NCBI GenBank assembly: GCA_038049695.1
Contig: CP142451.1
Coordinates: 11,716,001-11,780,000, forward strand
Length of the DNA stretch: 64,000 nucleotides
Direction of reading: 5' to 3'
Source of the DNA: Cinnamomum chago
Lineage: Eukaryota; Streptophyta; Magnoliopsida; Laurales; Lauraceae
Shown piece by piece: positions 27,382-40,200 of the stretch (position 1 is the stretch's first letter; every line of letters begins with the position of its first letter). The translations under genes and the position numbers were made by a program. A model generated the notes under the pieces. It was not told the DNA's origin. It worked only from the letters and a program-made list of their open reading frames with translations, and did no database searches.

Positions 27382-27777
27382 TAGGGTTGCAAATTAGGCA
27401 AGGTCTGGTTGTACCAGATTCGGATCGGAGATGTTAGAATTTTGGCCAGGTTTTGATGAAAATGGGCTCCCGATTCTCGAATTACCCAGTTGTTCTGATC
27501 CGTTAAAAATTGGGTCTAGATCCTTACTTAGGCTCCGATAAGTAAATGGGTCTGGATCCTATTGCACATTGGCTTTTGACCAGAGACCTGACATACTCCC
27601 TAAAATTTCGAAAATTTCTTCCAACAACCATATATTTTTTAAATATCATATTCTACCCAGATCCGAACCCGTCCCATATATGGTTCTAGTTCCGAATCCG
27701 GTTACACTTTCTCTTTAACGGTTCTGGTTTTGGGTCCACCCTGGACCCAGACCGGAACCGACCCATTTACAACCCTA
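27382..27777. mobile_element. hAT-type MITE relative, about 396 bp
   Basis: Ends TAGGGTTGCAAATTAGG and CATTTACAACCCTA are inverted and match the family ends seen at 6019 and 55468. The interior shares the GGATCCGA-type motifs. I did not find a matching 8-bp target duplication, so this is an older or rearranged copy. Confidence 0.6.
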
Positions 27778-28549
27778 GGTATGGGTTGGCACAGGTTTGA
27801 TCCATCCAATGGACGTCCGATTAACCAGTTACATGAAGGGCCTCGACCTGGAAATCCTGGGTATGGAACATCTTTTTGGTTTTCATCGATAGTCAGGTCC
27901 AAGTCTGGGTCCAGAAAGATCACATAAAGTCAGATTTGGGCCCATGTGTATAAACTACATTGTGTTCAGGTTTGGGTCCAACCTGTTTACATCCCTAACG
28001 TAGGGTATTAATGTCCATAGTTAGATGGATATGGATAGATGGATTGAATCTGTGTATTTTGGCCCATGGATGACCTGGGTTTGAATATTTGGACACAATG
28101 ACTAAACAGGTTGGATATTTTCAGCAGCCTGGCTCGGCCTATGAACACTTCTGGTTTCATTCTTTTATTAGGTAAGTGAAGTCGATTTCGGGTTGGATGT
28201 GAGTCCGAGTAGAATTTCATGGTCATGGATGAAGATATGAAGTTGGATCCGAATATAAATCCGGTATGTGGGATCCGGATCTTAGTCCAATTGAAATGGC
28301 TATATGATGATTTATGGACATTGAATGTGAAATTTCTACTGCTTTTGAAGATAGGATGAGAGAAGAAGGGATTGGGGAGGGGGAGGGGGAGGGGGAGGGA
28401 GAGAGAGAGAGAGAGAACGTATTTGGGGATGGTTGGTTAGAGGAATTTCAACTGTAATTGAAAAAAAAAAATGCTTGACATCTGAAGTTCTCTCATTAAA
28501 GCTTTGAAAACATGTGGGAATAAGTTGTTCAACGCTGGGGGAACATGGG

Positions 28550-28675
28550 GATGGCCTGTTGCTAAGGCACTCTACTCCCGCCTCCCATCCCTCCTACTAC
28601 GGATCGATCCTTGGTGGGAGGTTTGAACCTCCTTCCGCCTAGCCAGTGAACCAAAGAAAAAAATAAAAATTTGTT
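28550..28675 (-). repeat. Possible tRNA-derived SINE fragment
   Basis: A B-box-like GGTTCAAACC is present on the minus strand at 28620-28629, with an A-rich stretch at 28654-28671. There is no clean A box or target duplication. Confidence 0.3.
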
Positions 28676-31600
28676 CACCGCTGATGCTGGAATGACTTTG
28701 AATTACTCAATTTATCCAAAAGCCTCAATATTTTTACTTGGATGACTTGACTTACACATATATTTGCAATGACCAGAGTCTGGCACAATGCACAATGGAA
28801 GGTGTTCATGAATCAAACAAACATGATTATTAAAAAAAAAAAAAAAAACAATAGACATATCAATAGGAAAACTAAAGTAATAGTGAGAAATGAATTTGGC
28901 TGAATCATTCCAATTTTCAGCCTCAAATAGCAGTTACCCTTTTATTTTTAGTTTTCCTCTCATGTCTCAATAATTCTATAATAATCTTTTGGAATTTATT
29001 TGCCATCTTATCACTTCAAAATATCTTTAGATATTTCTTTATGGGAAAATATTCATGTGCATCTATCCTTCACCATGTTAAGGTGAAGGACAACATACAC
29101 ATCCGAACTATCCACACACATAGAACCCCTTTAAGTACACTAAACCCATTGAATTTTTGACCTATCTAAATGGATTGGACCGTTGGATTGAGGTCAAATT
29201 TTTTCTTTTAGTATAAAGTCATTAAATTTATGGGCCGCGAATGAAGGAGTTAGAAGCATGGAATTGACCCCAAATTTAATATATGATCTCATCCAAGATA
29301 TCTCTTCCCATCCGCCATAAGTCTCATGATCAGTGAGTCCTTAGGTGGGCTCCATTAAGTTTATCCCTCACCATATAATGAAGGAAGGATGCAAAGAAAG
29401 AAAAAGAGATATATGCTATATAGTGTTTTGTCATCAATATTGGTAAACTAAATATGAATGTAATTTTGTCAAACCACAATAAATTTATCACACTTCTAAT
29501 ATAACACGAGTTGGGACAAAGAATACTCATTTTCCAAACTTTATATGAATTATTGATATAACAAAATCATATGTTTACAATCATGATAAGATTGTTACAA
29601 CATTTCAAACTAAATTAAGCACCCATGCATATATAGGGTTTGAAATTTTTAATGGGTCAATTCAAATTCTACTATCAAAGAAGTTTGAAATTCTTTTTTT
29701 TTTTAATCAAATGGGTAACACCTCAATTTCCTAACTGTTCTGAGCCATCTTGACCCAAGTTGCTTAACACATGCAATATCAATTTTTTGGTCTTTTTTAA
29801 ATTGTTATTCAATGTGATCCCTCATTTATGAATAGGTTATCATTGTGAAACCCAAGCAAAAATAAGATTCATGCATGTATGTTACTTTGAAAAACCTACA
29901 AAATCACAGCATTGATTATATTACAAAGGATTTACATAGAGTTGTGGGGTCAATATGTCTCTAACTCATTTAACTAAGATTTCTTGATCCCCAACCAACC
30001 TAATAATAGTGTGTGTCAAGTTCAGAAAAACTCACCGGTTCATGTCCCATTCAAGGGACCAAATCCGGACCACTATGTAAAGTTGCATTATGGGGTCGTT
30101 TTGTGTCAAGTCATTAATTTACCTATGGGTCCAAGAAATCTTTGCCTTTTTTAATGCACATGGTAGGAAAATGGGAAGATATATGTATGTAAATGTTACA
30201 TATATAAAATATATTACCATATTTACCAAAATCATTATTTTTACGTGAGTAAATAAGCACAACTAATGATTTTTAGATATGTCCAGCTTTCTAGATTATT
30301 TTTCCACAGAATTCTCAATTGTATGAAGATTTAAGATATAAAACTGAATTAATATAAAAACATCAAATAGTTCGGATCATGAATTGGGGTACTAGGAAAA
30401 GTGTCGGAAATTACATTAATAGGTTGAAACTTTTCTGACATTTTTTGCAAACTTCTAAAACTCTGCGATGATTTAGATATTAAATTAAAAGTCTTAGGGT
30501 TTATTAGACCAATAAAGAAGATGAAGAGCATCAAATTACCAATTTGGGGCCCACAAAAAAGTTGAAGGGCCTCAAACCAATGAGCAGCTCTGTTACAACT
30601 TATACCACCACTTTATCCTCATTTATGTATGTAATTGTTCACCATTCTTCAAGTACGTAAATGAGAGGCTGAAAATGACCTCATTTACCCACAATTTTCA
30701 TGCCTTATTTGTTATGCAAACAAATACAATCATATAATGTGCACATGTCCATTTATATGACCCTTTAAGACCTTTTGTCCCTTTTAGAAGAAAAATAACC
30801 AAAATGGACACTTCTTGCTTTCTTCTCACAAATTTACCTAAGTAACTTCTCAGTATTATGAAAAGTTTATCTTAATAACTTTTATTAAATGACATCTATG
30901 CTTCTCATTTTCTAATTGAATCAATCAAACATACTAAATAATCTATTTGTAAAGTATTCAATTGAATCAGCTTTATTTCAAATACATATATTTGAATAAG
31001 CTCTATTTCAAATTGATAAGACTTGCCAAATAGGCCCTAGTTTTTTTTTTTTTTTTTTATTGTTTCTAGTGATATATATTTGGTGGGATAGATCTTTTAC
31101 AGTGATTATATTGATTCCTATATCACTCCATCTTAATTCAATTTTTTAATGTACCCAAAAATTTATATTTTATTTACATTTGTAATTTCTACAAATAGTA
31201 GGCTGATATGTTTGTTTTTAGCTTGGATCATTGTACTAGTATCAATTTAAAGATGAGAAATTTGAAAATGATTGGAAACTTAGTTTCTATCATTTCCTTT
31301 TCTTTATATTTTAAGATAAGATGTGTGAAACAATAAGCTGTTATGTTCAAAATTCAGATAGTCAAAATCCATGATAATGAGACTGTTATCACAGTCAAAA
31401 TCCATGATAATGAGCCTGTTGTCACCTTCCAAACGGTCATCCTCAAACATGTAAAACACTAGTCAAAATTCAATCTTAGCGGGTCATTGTGGCTAATTAG
31501 AGTTATTCTTATAGGGTTTTCATTCATCTATGCAGCTAATTTTGGCCAAATGGTTGCAATTGTTATCACCTTCCAAAGGTGATATCGACCTTCCGATACG

Positions 31601-34086
31601 AGAACCAACACATCTTAACATTTAGGATAAGAAGTTGTTCTTTTTTTCTTTGGTTAAATATACGTCTGTCTATGGAAGAAGAATAGATTTATGGATTGGT
31701 ACGCTATCTAATGGCTTTGTCGTTATGTGTACTGGGCAAGGCGGCGTGGCCATCACATCTTAACTAATAAATAAAAATTGACCTGGTCCTAACTTCAAGC
31801 TGGGTCCAATATTTCATGCCTTGTATTTAGTCTGATTTCACTTATTATGACATTCAAGGTTGCTTTCAAGCGGAGTGGATTTTTAATTATTTTTATTTTG
31901 ATGCACCTTTTATATTTAATTAGATTGGGACTACTTTCTACTTTTTTTTCTTAAATTTCTCCACCTATTTTAATAGGATTAGGATTCTTTTTTCTTTTTT
32001 TCTATTATTAGCTACTATAACCCTATAAAAGGGCCATTAGAGATTGTATTGAGCACTTAGAAAATTATCAATAATATTGGTATTTGGAGGTTTCGGGTTG
32101 AGGTACTGGGTTTCCTTAAATGACCTGGTCTATAATTTATTTTACTTTTCCTTTTTATTTAAAAGGTATTGTTACAATTATAGATGTGCAACACATTACT
32201 ATGTTGGTCAAAATCATTATCTTTGCCTGAGTAATGCATCTAATGCAAATAAATGTGTCTCCATGTTTTGGGTTTTTTTTCACAATTTCTAAAATCCATG
32301 AAGATATAATACTTGAATATAGACTTCTTAATTCTTGTCATTAATATGAAATATTGAATGGTTCAAATCATGAGTTTGAGCTCACAAAATCAAGGAAAAT
32401 GACTATTGGTTGGGAATTTTTGGATTTTCCCACAAATTTCTCAATATCGGATTTAAGACACTCAACTTAAAGATCATGAGATTTATTGATTTGATAAAAA
32501 AAAAAAAAAAAAATAGAATGATTTGGATTACAATTATGGGGGCTCCAAAAGTGAAACAGTTAAATGTGGTTGATGGGATTAGATCTCATGACCAATTATA
32601 TAACCAAATGCATTCCACCTTGTGAAGCACCTCGTAACACCTTTTTTTACAAGTGAAAGATATGAAAGAGTCCCAAATCTATATAGTTGTGAAAATGACC
32701 TTATTTACATATCATTTTTATACCTCATTTATAAATTATATGTTGAAATGAGTGTAATCAAATGTGATGAAACATAATAATAATCACCCAAATTAACATT
32801 TAAACATGTAAATGTGTGAAAGCAAATGCAACCCCTAAAATCATTGTACACGCTCAAGTGCTCCTTTCATTTTTTCCATGTTGGACAGAAATGTCAGATA
32901 ATTTTGTTTTCTTTCTGTTTTGCGTGGTCCTGGGTGGAACATGGGTCTCCTGGACCTTGTCCCTAGAGTGGACTTTTAGGTCTCCATGTCCACAATAGAA
33001 TTGATTTGAGGAAGAATTATAATCTAAAATAAAAGTGCCCAGCCTAACTAGCTAATTTGGACTAAACAGGTTTATCAACCCAAAAGCCACAATGGTCTGG
33101 AACCCAAGAGAGAAGTCAGATTGTTGGATAATTTTAGAAATGATCTCCCTTTTAATGGAAGCGCTTAACCTCTTTAATAATCTTTTTGGTGGAGCCCATT
33201 TGATTGTAAATTTCTATATACTTAATTCGGGGCCCCAAGCAATTAGCATAACAATCTTCACAGGAACAAAAGTCTGGCAGGAATAGTTATAAAACTCAAT
33301 TGACTGGATGCCCTTTTGGGTCACTCGTGTGTTCCACTGAGTGATTCAAACTCGGTAGGACTCAGTCAACTCAGTATCTTTCAAGTTGAGTTGACTCGGT
33401 CAACGCATAGAATGAAGATTTTGAACTAATCTTGAAAGTATTAGTACTGGCACTGGCAACTGGCAAATAGTACTCCAGTGGAAATGGAAATAAAGAAGTT
33501 GAGAGAGAGAGAGAGAGAGAGGTGGTTGCTTTCAAGGACAATGTGGTGGGGTTGGCAGTTTTGGAAAGATTATGATGATAAAATGGCATCGAGTGCAGTT
33601 TTGCTCCTATTGTATGGGTAACAAATGGGATATGTTGTCGAGCTTGTGTTTAAAGTTGTCCATTTGAATATATTCAAATGCCACAAACAAAAGGGTAAAA
33701 TTCAAACCAATAGGATGTAAAGACATTCATTGTAGAAAAATGATAAATAGTTAGTTCAAGTCATCAATGTAAGAAATAGAGCTTTCAAGTTTGGAATGAG
33801 ACAAAGAGGTTGTCTTAGCGTCCTTTCATGTGGTGGTGTTTGAATAATTTACTGGGAAAGTAAAGTGGGATGGATGTCAAATGAGTGAGTGAGGATAGAA
33901 GTATACTTTTTGGTAAAGTATATTTGCATTTGTTTTCACATCTTAAAATAATTTGAAGTGAGATCAGAAGTCAATAACTGATAAAATTGAAACTTTTTGG
34001 ACATTTGGGATTTTACTTTCCTAATTATTGTGACCTACCAAATATGTATAAAGTGACAAACCAATACGTAGAGTAAGAGCACTTTT

Positions 34087-34215
34087 TTTTTTTGCACCCC
34101 GGCCAAGGGGGCTGGGACCCAAGAGAGAGCACACATACACACGAACAACCTACTCAAATAGAAAGGAAGCTTACATAAGTGGGAAAGGAGCCCGCACAAC
34201 CGAAAAAGAGGTGAT
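34087..34215 (+). repeat. Dispersed repeat of about 125 bp (copy 1 of 2)
   Basis: It begins with T-rich DNA then GCACCCCGGCCAAGGGGGCT and includes GAGAGCACACATACACACGA and GGAGCCCGCACAACCG. A clear relative is at 57468-57600 in the same orientation. No protein is encoded. Confidence 0.7.
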
Positions 34216-34217
34216 GT

Positions 34218-34515
34218 ACTCATGTGGGTTTTGGAGGTAGACTTAAGATTTTCATGTAGATTTTAGAGGTGGATACAAGATTTTTATGTGAGATTTGGAG
34301 GTGGATATAAGATCTTCATGTGTGATTTGGAGGTAGACCAAATCTGATGGGGTGACGCCTTAATAGCCTTGTATGCGGTTACACCCATGTCCCAAAGAAT
34401 AATTTGGTTCCTAGAGTTGAAGGCAGACCTTTTAATCTTCGTGTTAATTGAAAAGGCGGACCTAGGATTTTTCTTATGAGTTCTAAAAGCGGACCTACAT
34501 CCCTTGAGGGCAGAG
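34218..34515 (-). repeat. Array of about 32-bp units (minus-strand sense)
   Basis: On the minus strand, units resembling CCACCTCCAAATCTCACATG followed by AAAATCTT-type spacers recur at 32-33-base spacing. Four units lie between 34222 and 34345, with further diverged units after an interruption at about 34346-34430. Related arrays occur at 44360-44460, 50340-50480 and 58290-58500. Confidence 0.7.
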
Positions 34516-35544
34516 CATAAATGTAGGTACCCCTTTGAATATTTTAGATAGATATACTTGGTTATTGAGTGCCTTGAAGAAAAACTTTTAAAAGATAACA
34601 AATTTTATATTTTATATACATATAAAATTTGACATAAATGTCATGCACAACAAATAACTAAACTCCTTGTACGCTCCACGAAGAGTGCAAGTTGCAACTG
34701 CGTTACCCAAGGGTTTTTCTTCTCACTTGGTCTTCACTTCACTACAAGTCTACAAGGTTCAGGTTAAACCAAATCCGTCTTGCACGTTCTTCAAGATCAT
34801 TGCAGCCTCTTTCAATTGCAGGAAAGAAAATCCTATTGCCCATTCCTCTCATTACTGTAGATAGAGATACTAATCGATCGAGAAAAAACATATTATCTTG
34901 TAAGCTCTCCAACTCGATCCATGTCTCCACAAGCAGATCCTTAAAAGCCATGCTCCGATGCAGTTGAAAGACTCTAGTTTGGTTCCCACAACAAAAGATT
35001 GATAAAATCTCTCCTTGGGACTCCACTAAATAACAATCATCATGCTCACATGAAGACATAAGTCTCGGTTTTTCAATAGTTTTGAGTCCAAATAGTTTTG
35101 GAGAGATTTATGATGGCTAAAGTAACTTGTGTGTTTAGATTAAAAAATAAATAACCCATTAAAATAAAGGTGTTTCTTATAACAAGCTGGCTGACATTGA
35201 AAAAGATCCTTATGTTGGAAGTAAGTAGGTCTCGTGGATAGATTTTTAAAACTTTTGACCCACTTGATGCAGGGATCAACTATCTAGAAGGCAACAAACC
35301 CAATCTAGGATGCAATCCCTCAAATTCATAAATCATGTACAACAATATAACCTATCTAGAAGATAGAAAACAACACTTAAACATACAACCACGAAATCTA
35401 CAACATATAAAGATATAGATTATACATTTGGTCCTTTGTAGTACTCTAATGGAAAAGTTGATCTCTTTTTTTGATGATGAACACCTTTACTAATCAAATC
35501 AGAATCTCCAACACCTTTTGATCTTCCACGCGAAGGCCCGTATT

Positions 35545-36663
35545 CAGAGTTTAAAATAACGGTCGTTACCGTTACATAACGGCCGTTATTTAAAGGTAAA
35601 CGTAACGGTAACGGCCGATACCGTGCCGTTATATTGAATATAACAACCGGTATGCATAACGGGGGAGAATATCGTGTAAATAACGGCCGTTACGGGCCGT
35701 TATTTTGAATATAACGGCCGTTATAACAACTGACAAATTTTTTTTTTTAAATCGTGTGTTGTCTTCTTCTTTCACTTCTTTCTTTTTCTTAAGAGCTTCC
35801 TAAGGTTCATAAAGGGCTGCTACAACTTCTAAGGCATGGAGGAGACCTAAAAGCTCAGATCTAAGCTACTTTTGGGTGGATTTGTATGTGGAAAAAGCTA
35901 ATCAAACTCAAGGGACCTCTTTGATAAGTTTTTTTTTTTTTTTTGGAGTTATTTTCAGGTGCTAGTGGTAGTGGATATGGCGGGGCAGAGGGTACTAGTG
36001 GTGGTGATGTTGGCCACCAACAAGTCATGTATGGTGATTACTATGTATTACATCCAAATTAGCAACTTGAACTACCCCATGAATTTTATCATCTATACCA
36101 TGACTACCCTCAGTCATCTCAGTCTACTAATGACTCGGCTTACTTTATGAAGCAATCTTCGTTCCTCAACCACATCCACAGGCACAACAATTTTATGGGC
36201 ACTATGGGAGTGGAGGCTATGTAACACAACAATTTGGTGCCTTCTACCATTCAAGAAATAATGATGATGATGATAATATCGAGGTAGGACGCCACTCGTT
36301 TTGGCATTAGGCACATGCACTAACTCTATTAGTATTTATTGCTTGATTGTAGACTTTAAATGTTTAAGTGTAAACTATTAACACTATTAGTTTGTCCAAA
36401 ATTATGGTTGCATTATGTCAAATTTATGATATTTCAGTTTATTTTAGTATATACATCGATACAACAATAAATACAGGATGTTATAACTTGAGGGGACCGT
36501 TATTTTGCTTTTAAGTATGCACTAATGGAAAAAAAAAACATTAGTTTCTATCATTTTATAATATTCTGGATTTTTTGGATATTTTTTCGGATTTTTTTGG
36601 GCTCAAATAAAAATTCGCTCCTAGATGGGGCGCGATAACCGCGAACCACGATTTTAAACAATG
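35545..36663 (+). mobile_element. Non-autonomous hAT element nested in the LTR
   Basis: Ends CAGAGTTTAAAATAACGG and CGATTTTAAACAATG are inverted repeats of the CA...TG type. The flanks CCCGTATT (35537-35544) and CCCGTATC (36664-36671) form an 8-bp target duplication with one mismatch. The left end is dense in ACGGCCGTTA palindromes (35560-35720). A frame at about 35958-36060 reads a glycine/tyrosine/glutamine-rich peptide (ASGSGYGGAEGTSGG, then HQQVMYGDYYV) that resembles the low-complexity C-terminus of plant hAT transposases, so this is probably an internally deleted copy. Confidence 0.85.
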
Positions 36664-37111
36664 CCCGTATCAGATTCTCTTTTCTCAAGAAGATGGTAGA
36701 ATATCTAAGAGGAAACCCTAAAGGAAACTAAAAGAGAACTAGAAGAGGGAGAGGGGGAGAGAGAGAGAGAGAGTGGTGTGCAACTCTTGCACAATCTTAG
36801 GGCCTTGGGCGTGAATCCCAATGCATGGAATAGTGTTGGACGTCTAAGGCCTCCTCTCCCCTTTTTATAGCACTTAAGCAACCTCTTCTTTCTAATTGAA
36901 ATAGAAGTCTTACTTCCATAATAATTAGTTGCTTACTAAATCACAATTAGAAGTCTAACTTCAAATATGATTAGTAACTTCATCTTTTACTAATTAAAAT
37001 AGAAGTCTCACTTTCATTAATAATTAGTAACTTACTATTACTACTATTAAAAGTCTCACTTCAAATAAAAATAATAACTTTACATTTCCTTTTAAAGTTC
37101 TACTATAATTA

Positions 37112-37209
37112 GTATCTATCTAATATCTTGGGCTAGCGTGGGGACCACTAGGGATTCCTTGTATCTATCTAATATCTTGGGCTAGCGAGGGGACCACTAG
37201 GGATTCCTT
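37112..37209. repeat. 49-bp direct tandem duplication inside the LTR
   Basis: Two copies of the unit GTATCTATCTAATATCTTGG...GGGATTCCTT (37112-37160 and 37161-37209) differ by a single base (AGCGTGGGG versus AGCGAGGGG). Confidence 0.95.
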
Positions 37210-38884
37210 AAAAAGCTGGCTCCAGCTGGGACACGCGACCCCACATCTTATGTATAATCCGGGCCCACAGTTAATCGCAAATAACTCCACTATATAAATG
37301 CAATTGAACTCCAGTCTTAGGAATATATTACAATGAAGACCCTAAACTTCTCAATTACCACAATAGGCCCCTCCATCTATATCCATGGATCAATTGGACA
37401 TGTCCACCAAAATAGATCCATATCTTATTATCCTTGAGTCCCAATTAATTATAGTGATCATTTGGTACCAATCCAATTAACTCTTAATTGGAATAGGTGC
37501 GCACTTATTAATGATAAATTCATTAATTGGCACAAGGGGATATTAAAGATAGATTCCATCTTGACTATTGAATGTTCCCACAGCTCACTATCACGTACCC
37601 AAATCACCGAGGTGTTGACCTACAGTTGGTCTTACTCATTGGTGACTCAAAGCAAATGAATAGATAGAAACTTGAGTTCATTAATGTCTCAGGATTATGA
37701 GCTTATTGCTTGGGAATTATGAGAATAGACCTTAAAGTAAAGACAGTGTGTATAAGGTGCTTCTCATGGTCCTTCAATACATCAAATGTACCAGCACCAT
37801 TATCCAGAATCTTACATTCCGATGATTGAGACAAATCACACTCTCATAGTGATCAAAGTGCTGCAACCTTGTCAGATGAGATGCCCAATCTCATCACTGG
37901 TTGTGAAGATATTTAAGTATAAGATTTGGAATACATGTCTCCTGTATGTGGATCTCACCCATATATATGTATTACATCTAGTATACTTGTAGACTCCGGT
38001 ACATCTCATGAACCATTATATCATTTGTATTAGTTATGTGCAAACAAGTAATAAAATACCATTCATCTCATGAAAGGAAAGCAATAATATATATTGATAA
38101 ATAAAGAAATTAATCAATTTATTCATCATACACTGGTATTGAGACCATAAAACTAACACTTTAAATATATCGAAATACGTTTTACCGTTTCGTTTCGATT
38201 CCCAAGTTGCGTCCCTATGACTACATGTATGGTATTGATAAAAGTAACGGGAGCTTTTTGTGTGAAGACTATGGAATGTCATAGCCAAAATAAGGAAAAC
38301 GACGCAGTCTTGAAAAGTAGGTGGTGATGAAAATGATACTCCAAAAGCGCCTGGTTTGCATCCATATTTGTATGATGTGGTAGGGTAGAAGTTGGGTAGG
38401 TTGAAGTTCTCATTGGTGAAGGGGTTAAAGAAAAAAAAAATTGAGACTGATTATTATTCCGAGACAGCAACTTTGAATAATGGAATGTTGCATCTAATAG
38501 TTCTGGGATGTAGGTAACATACTTCTTCTTAGATGATGGATCAAAGAAGTTACTAGTATGATTTTCTATGAACAAGAGGACTGGGGTCTTGGAAAAGCAA
38601 CAATGATGGGACAGTACTTTGCCATGACTTGCAAGTAATAGACATACGAACATGTTCTGCGGGAGTCTAGCGCCCTGTAACCAACATTAGAAGATCCATG
38701 GGGAGATCTGACCACTACACATTTTTTAAAACCCCATAAGCTCTTCGACGCCATGTATCTTGGGCTAATGTCTTCTTCTCCACAATGGTTATTTCTTTGT
38801 CATCCATAAACAACATATTTCCTGTAGGTAAGGCAAATTCATAGCATTATGAGTGTGTGTGTGTGAGAGAGAGAGAGATCAACA

Positions 38885-38960
38885 TCCTCAATGCATACAA
38901 AAAGTGTACAATTACATATGTATCCTCAATGCATACGAAAAGTGTACAATAACAGACGTC
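38885..38960. repeat. 38-bp tandem duplication upstream of the F-box pseudogene
   Basis: TCCTCAATGCATACAAAAAG and TCCTCAATGCATACGAAAAG start at 38885 and 38923. The equivalent region of the intact locus shows only one related copy around 48930-48960. Confidence 0.8.
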
Positions 38961-39220
38961 TTGCATGCCAGATGTAATATATTGCATTGTGTTATAATGA
39001 TATCTATTAACTGGTTGAAGAAGTTTGAAAGAACACAAGACATTTTTAGTGGCTTATTTCTTATTTTTCAGAATATTTGAATATATGATTGTTATTGGTA
39101 ATGATGATGATAATGATCTAAATACATAACGATACATTTTTTTTAAATGACTTTCATGGGGAGGTTTTCTTTTCATATTGGAAAGAAGATAAACTTCACC
39201 ACAAAGGGAAGGGAATAATT

Positions 39221-39510
39221 CTTAACTGCTTTCTAAAACACGTCATCTTCCTCTCTCCGATTAGATGTTTGTTTGGCCCACCTCGCACGGGTCCACCACC
39301 TAATGGGTCCTCCTTCAGATCTACGGATCAGATGGGTCATCGAGTGGCCCACCTGAGTCCTGGTATTAACGTAAGAAAATCAAACCCTCACCTAATCCTC
39401 CCAACCAAATACACTGAAATTCAGAACCCATGTTCTACGATCGTGGCCCAGTGGGACCCACTAACCTGTGCAGGCGGAACAATAACTGTGCATTTAGTGG
39501 GTGTTGCTAG
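39221..39510. mobile_element. 290-bp insertion defined by an empty site, TAATT duplication
   Basis: In the F-box duplicate at about 48365 the sequence runs straight through GAATAATTTTTCTCTAACAA (minus-strand reading). Here TAATT appears on both sides (39216-39220 and 39511-39515) of 290 extra bases starting CTTAACTGC and ending GTGTTGCTAG. The terminal inverted repeats are weak, so the superfamily is unclear. The interior has several GGGTCC/GTGGGACCC motifs and no credible gene. Confidence 0.75.
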
Positions 39511-39936
39511 TAATTTTTCTATAACAATGTTTCCAACCACTTGCCCATAAAAATTCTCCAACTATACATACCCCCTTTGTCTTGCAACCCTTCCTTCCAT
39601 GAATTCCGTTCACGGGAGCACTCCTGATTTGTACCTTTAAGATGTGAATTGATTTCTAATGAACTGCATAAACAGTAGGATTGTGTTTGGAAACCGTTGA
39701 TTGGGTACTAATGGATCGATCATATGTCTTTCCAGTTCCACAAAAGCTCACCAAATAGAAACCAAACACAAAGGACATTTGAGTTAGAAGTTACTGAATG
39801 GTACAGCCCATGCATGTAGTTTTAGTTTTATTCCCAGAACTTTGAGTGGTACAGCCCATGTGATAGCAAAACTTTTTCGGTTTTGAGATGGGGCAAGTGT
39901 TTGGAGCGTGGCGGGAGCCTCTTAATGAGAGCGGGC

Positions 39937-39938
<2 letters not shown>

Positions 39939-39985
<47 letters not shown>
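39939..39985. repeat. (TA)n microsatellite
   Basis: About 23 TA dinucleotides in an uninterrupted run. Confidence 0.98.
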
Positions 39986-39987
<2 letters not shown>

Positions 39988-40200
39988 GAAAGTTTTAAGA
40001 GCATGTATCCCGTGAGAGACACTTTTCATTTTTGCACATGAAGACAAGGAAGTGTACCTCACCCTATGTACTTGAAAAGTAACTTTTGTACTTGAAAATG
40101 CCCAATTATAGAAGTGTCCCTCACCTTATGGTGAGGGATGGATGCACTTGAAACCTCCCATATATATATATAGGGGGATTCGGTGAAAGATCCCTTAAAG

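Larger units (their letters stand above)
27116..34086. other. Gene-poor intergenic region
   Basis: No coding gene recognised. It contains a hAT-MITE relative (27382-27777), a purine-rich G/A tract (about 28377-28416), a possible SINE fragment (28550-28675), poly-T and poly-A runs (27306, 28831, 31029), a short 35-bp tandem duplication (about 31363-31427) and otherwise featureless AT-rich DNA. A small minus-strand open frame with a serine/leucine run at 33371-33589 is explained by a GA microsatellite (33501-33522). Confidence 0.55.
35213..38158 (-). mobile_element. Solo LTR-like element inside the F-box pseudogene
   Basis: Plus-strand ends are TGTTGGAAG and ACTAACA, the TG...CA signature, flanked by CCTTA (35208-35212) and CTTTA (38159-38163), a 5-bp target duplication with one mismatch. 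The intact F-box copy provides the empty site AGATCTTTAAAAATAT. Minus-strand TATA-like CTATAAAAAGGGGAG near 36865 suggests that the LTR reads on the minus strand. Subtracting the nested hAT leaves about 1.82 kb, plausible for one long LTR. No gag or pol open frame is present and no second LTR was seen, hence solo LTR. The superfamily (Copia or Gypsy) is not determined. Confidence 0.75.
34742..38807 (-). pseudogene. F-box/DUF295 pseudogene, split by nested elements
   Basis: This is a decayed, inverted copy of the intact gene at 49022-50134. The 5' part (38807 to 38164) starts at the equivalent ATG but carries frame changes: peptides such as FFDPSSKKKYVTYIPELLDA are conserved but lie in different frames from their neighbours. 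At 38158-35213 an LTR-type element interrupts it. The 3' part (35207 to 34742) retains VESQGEILSIFCC, ETWIELESLQDN and VRGMGNRIFFP, and ends at a stop comparable to that of the intact copy. The interruption falls within the codons of the SDIFKDLFQ segment of the intact protein. No functional product is expected, but antisense or hairpin transcripts with the intact copy are possible. Confidence 0.93.

Noticed and set aside
39828..40022. Open frame with IYIYIY repeats
   Set aside because: Translation of the TA microsatellite.
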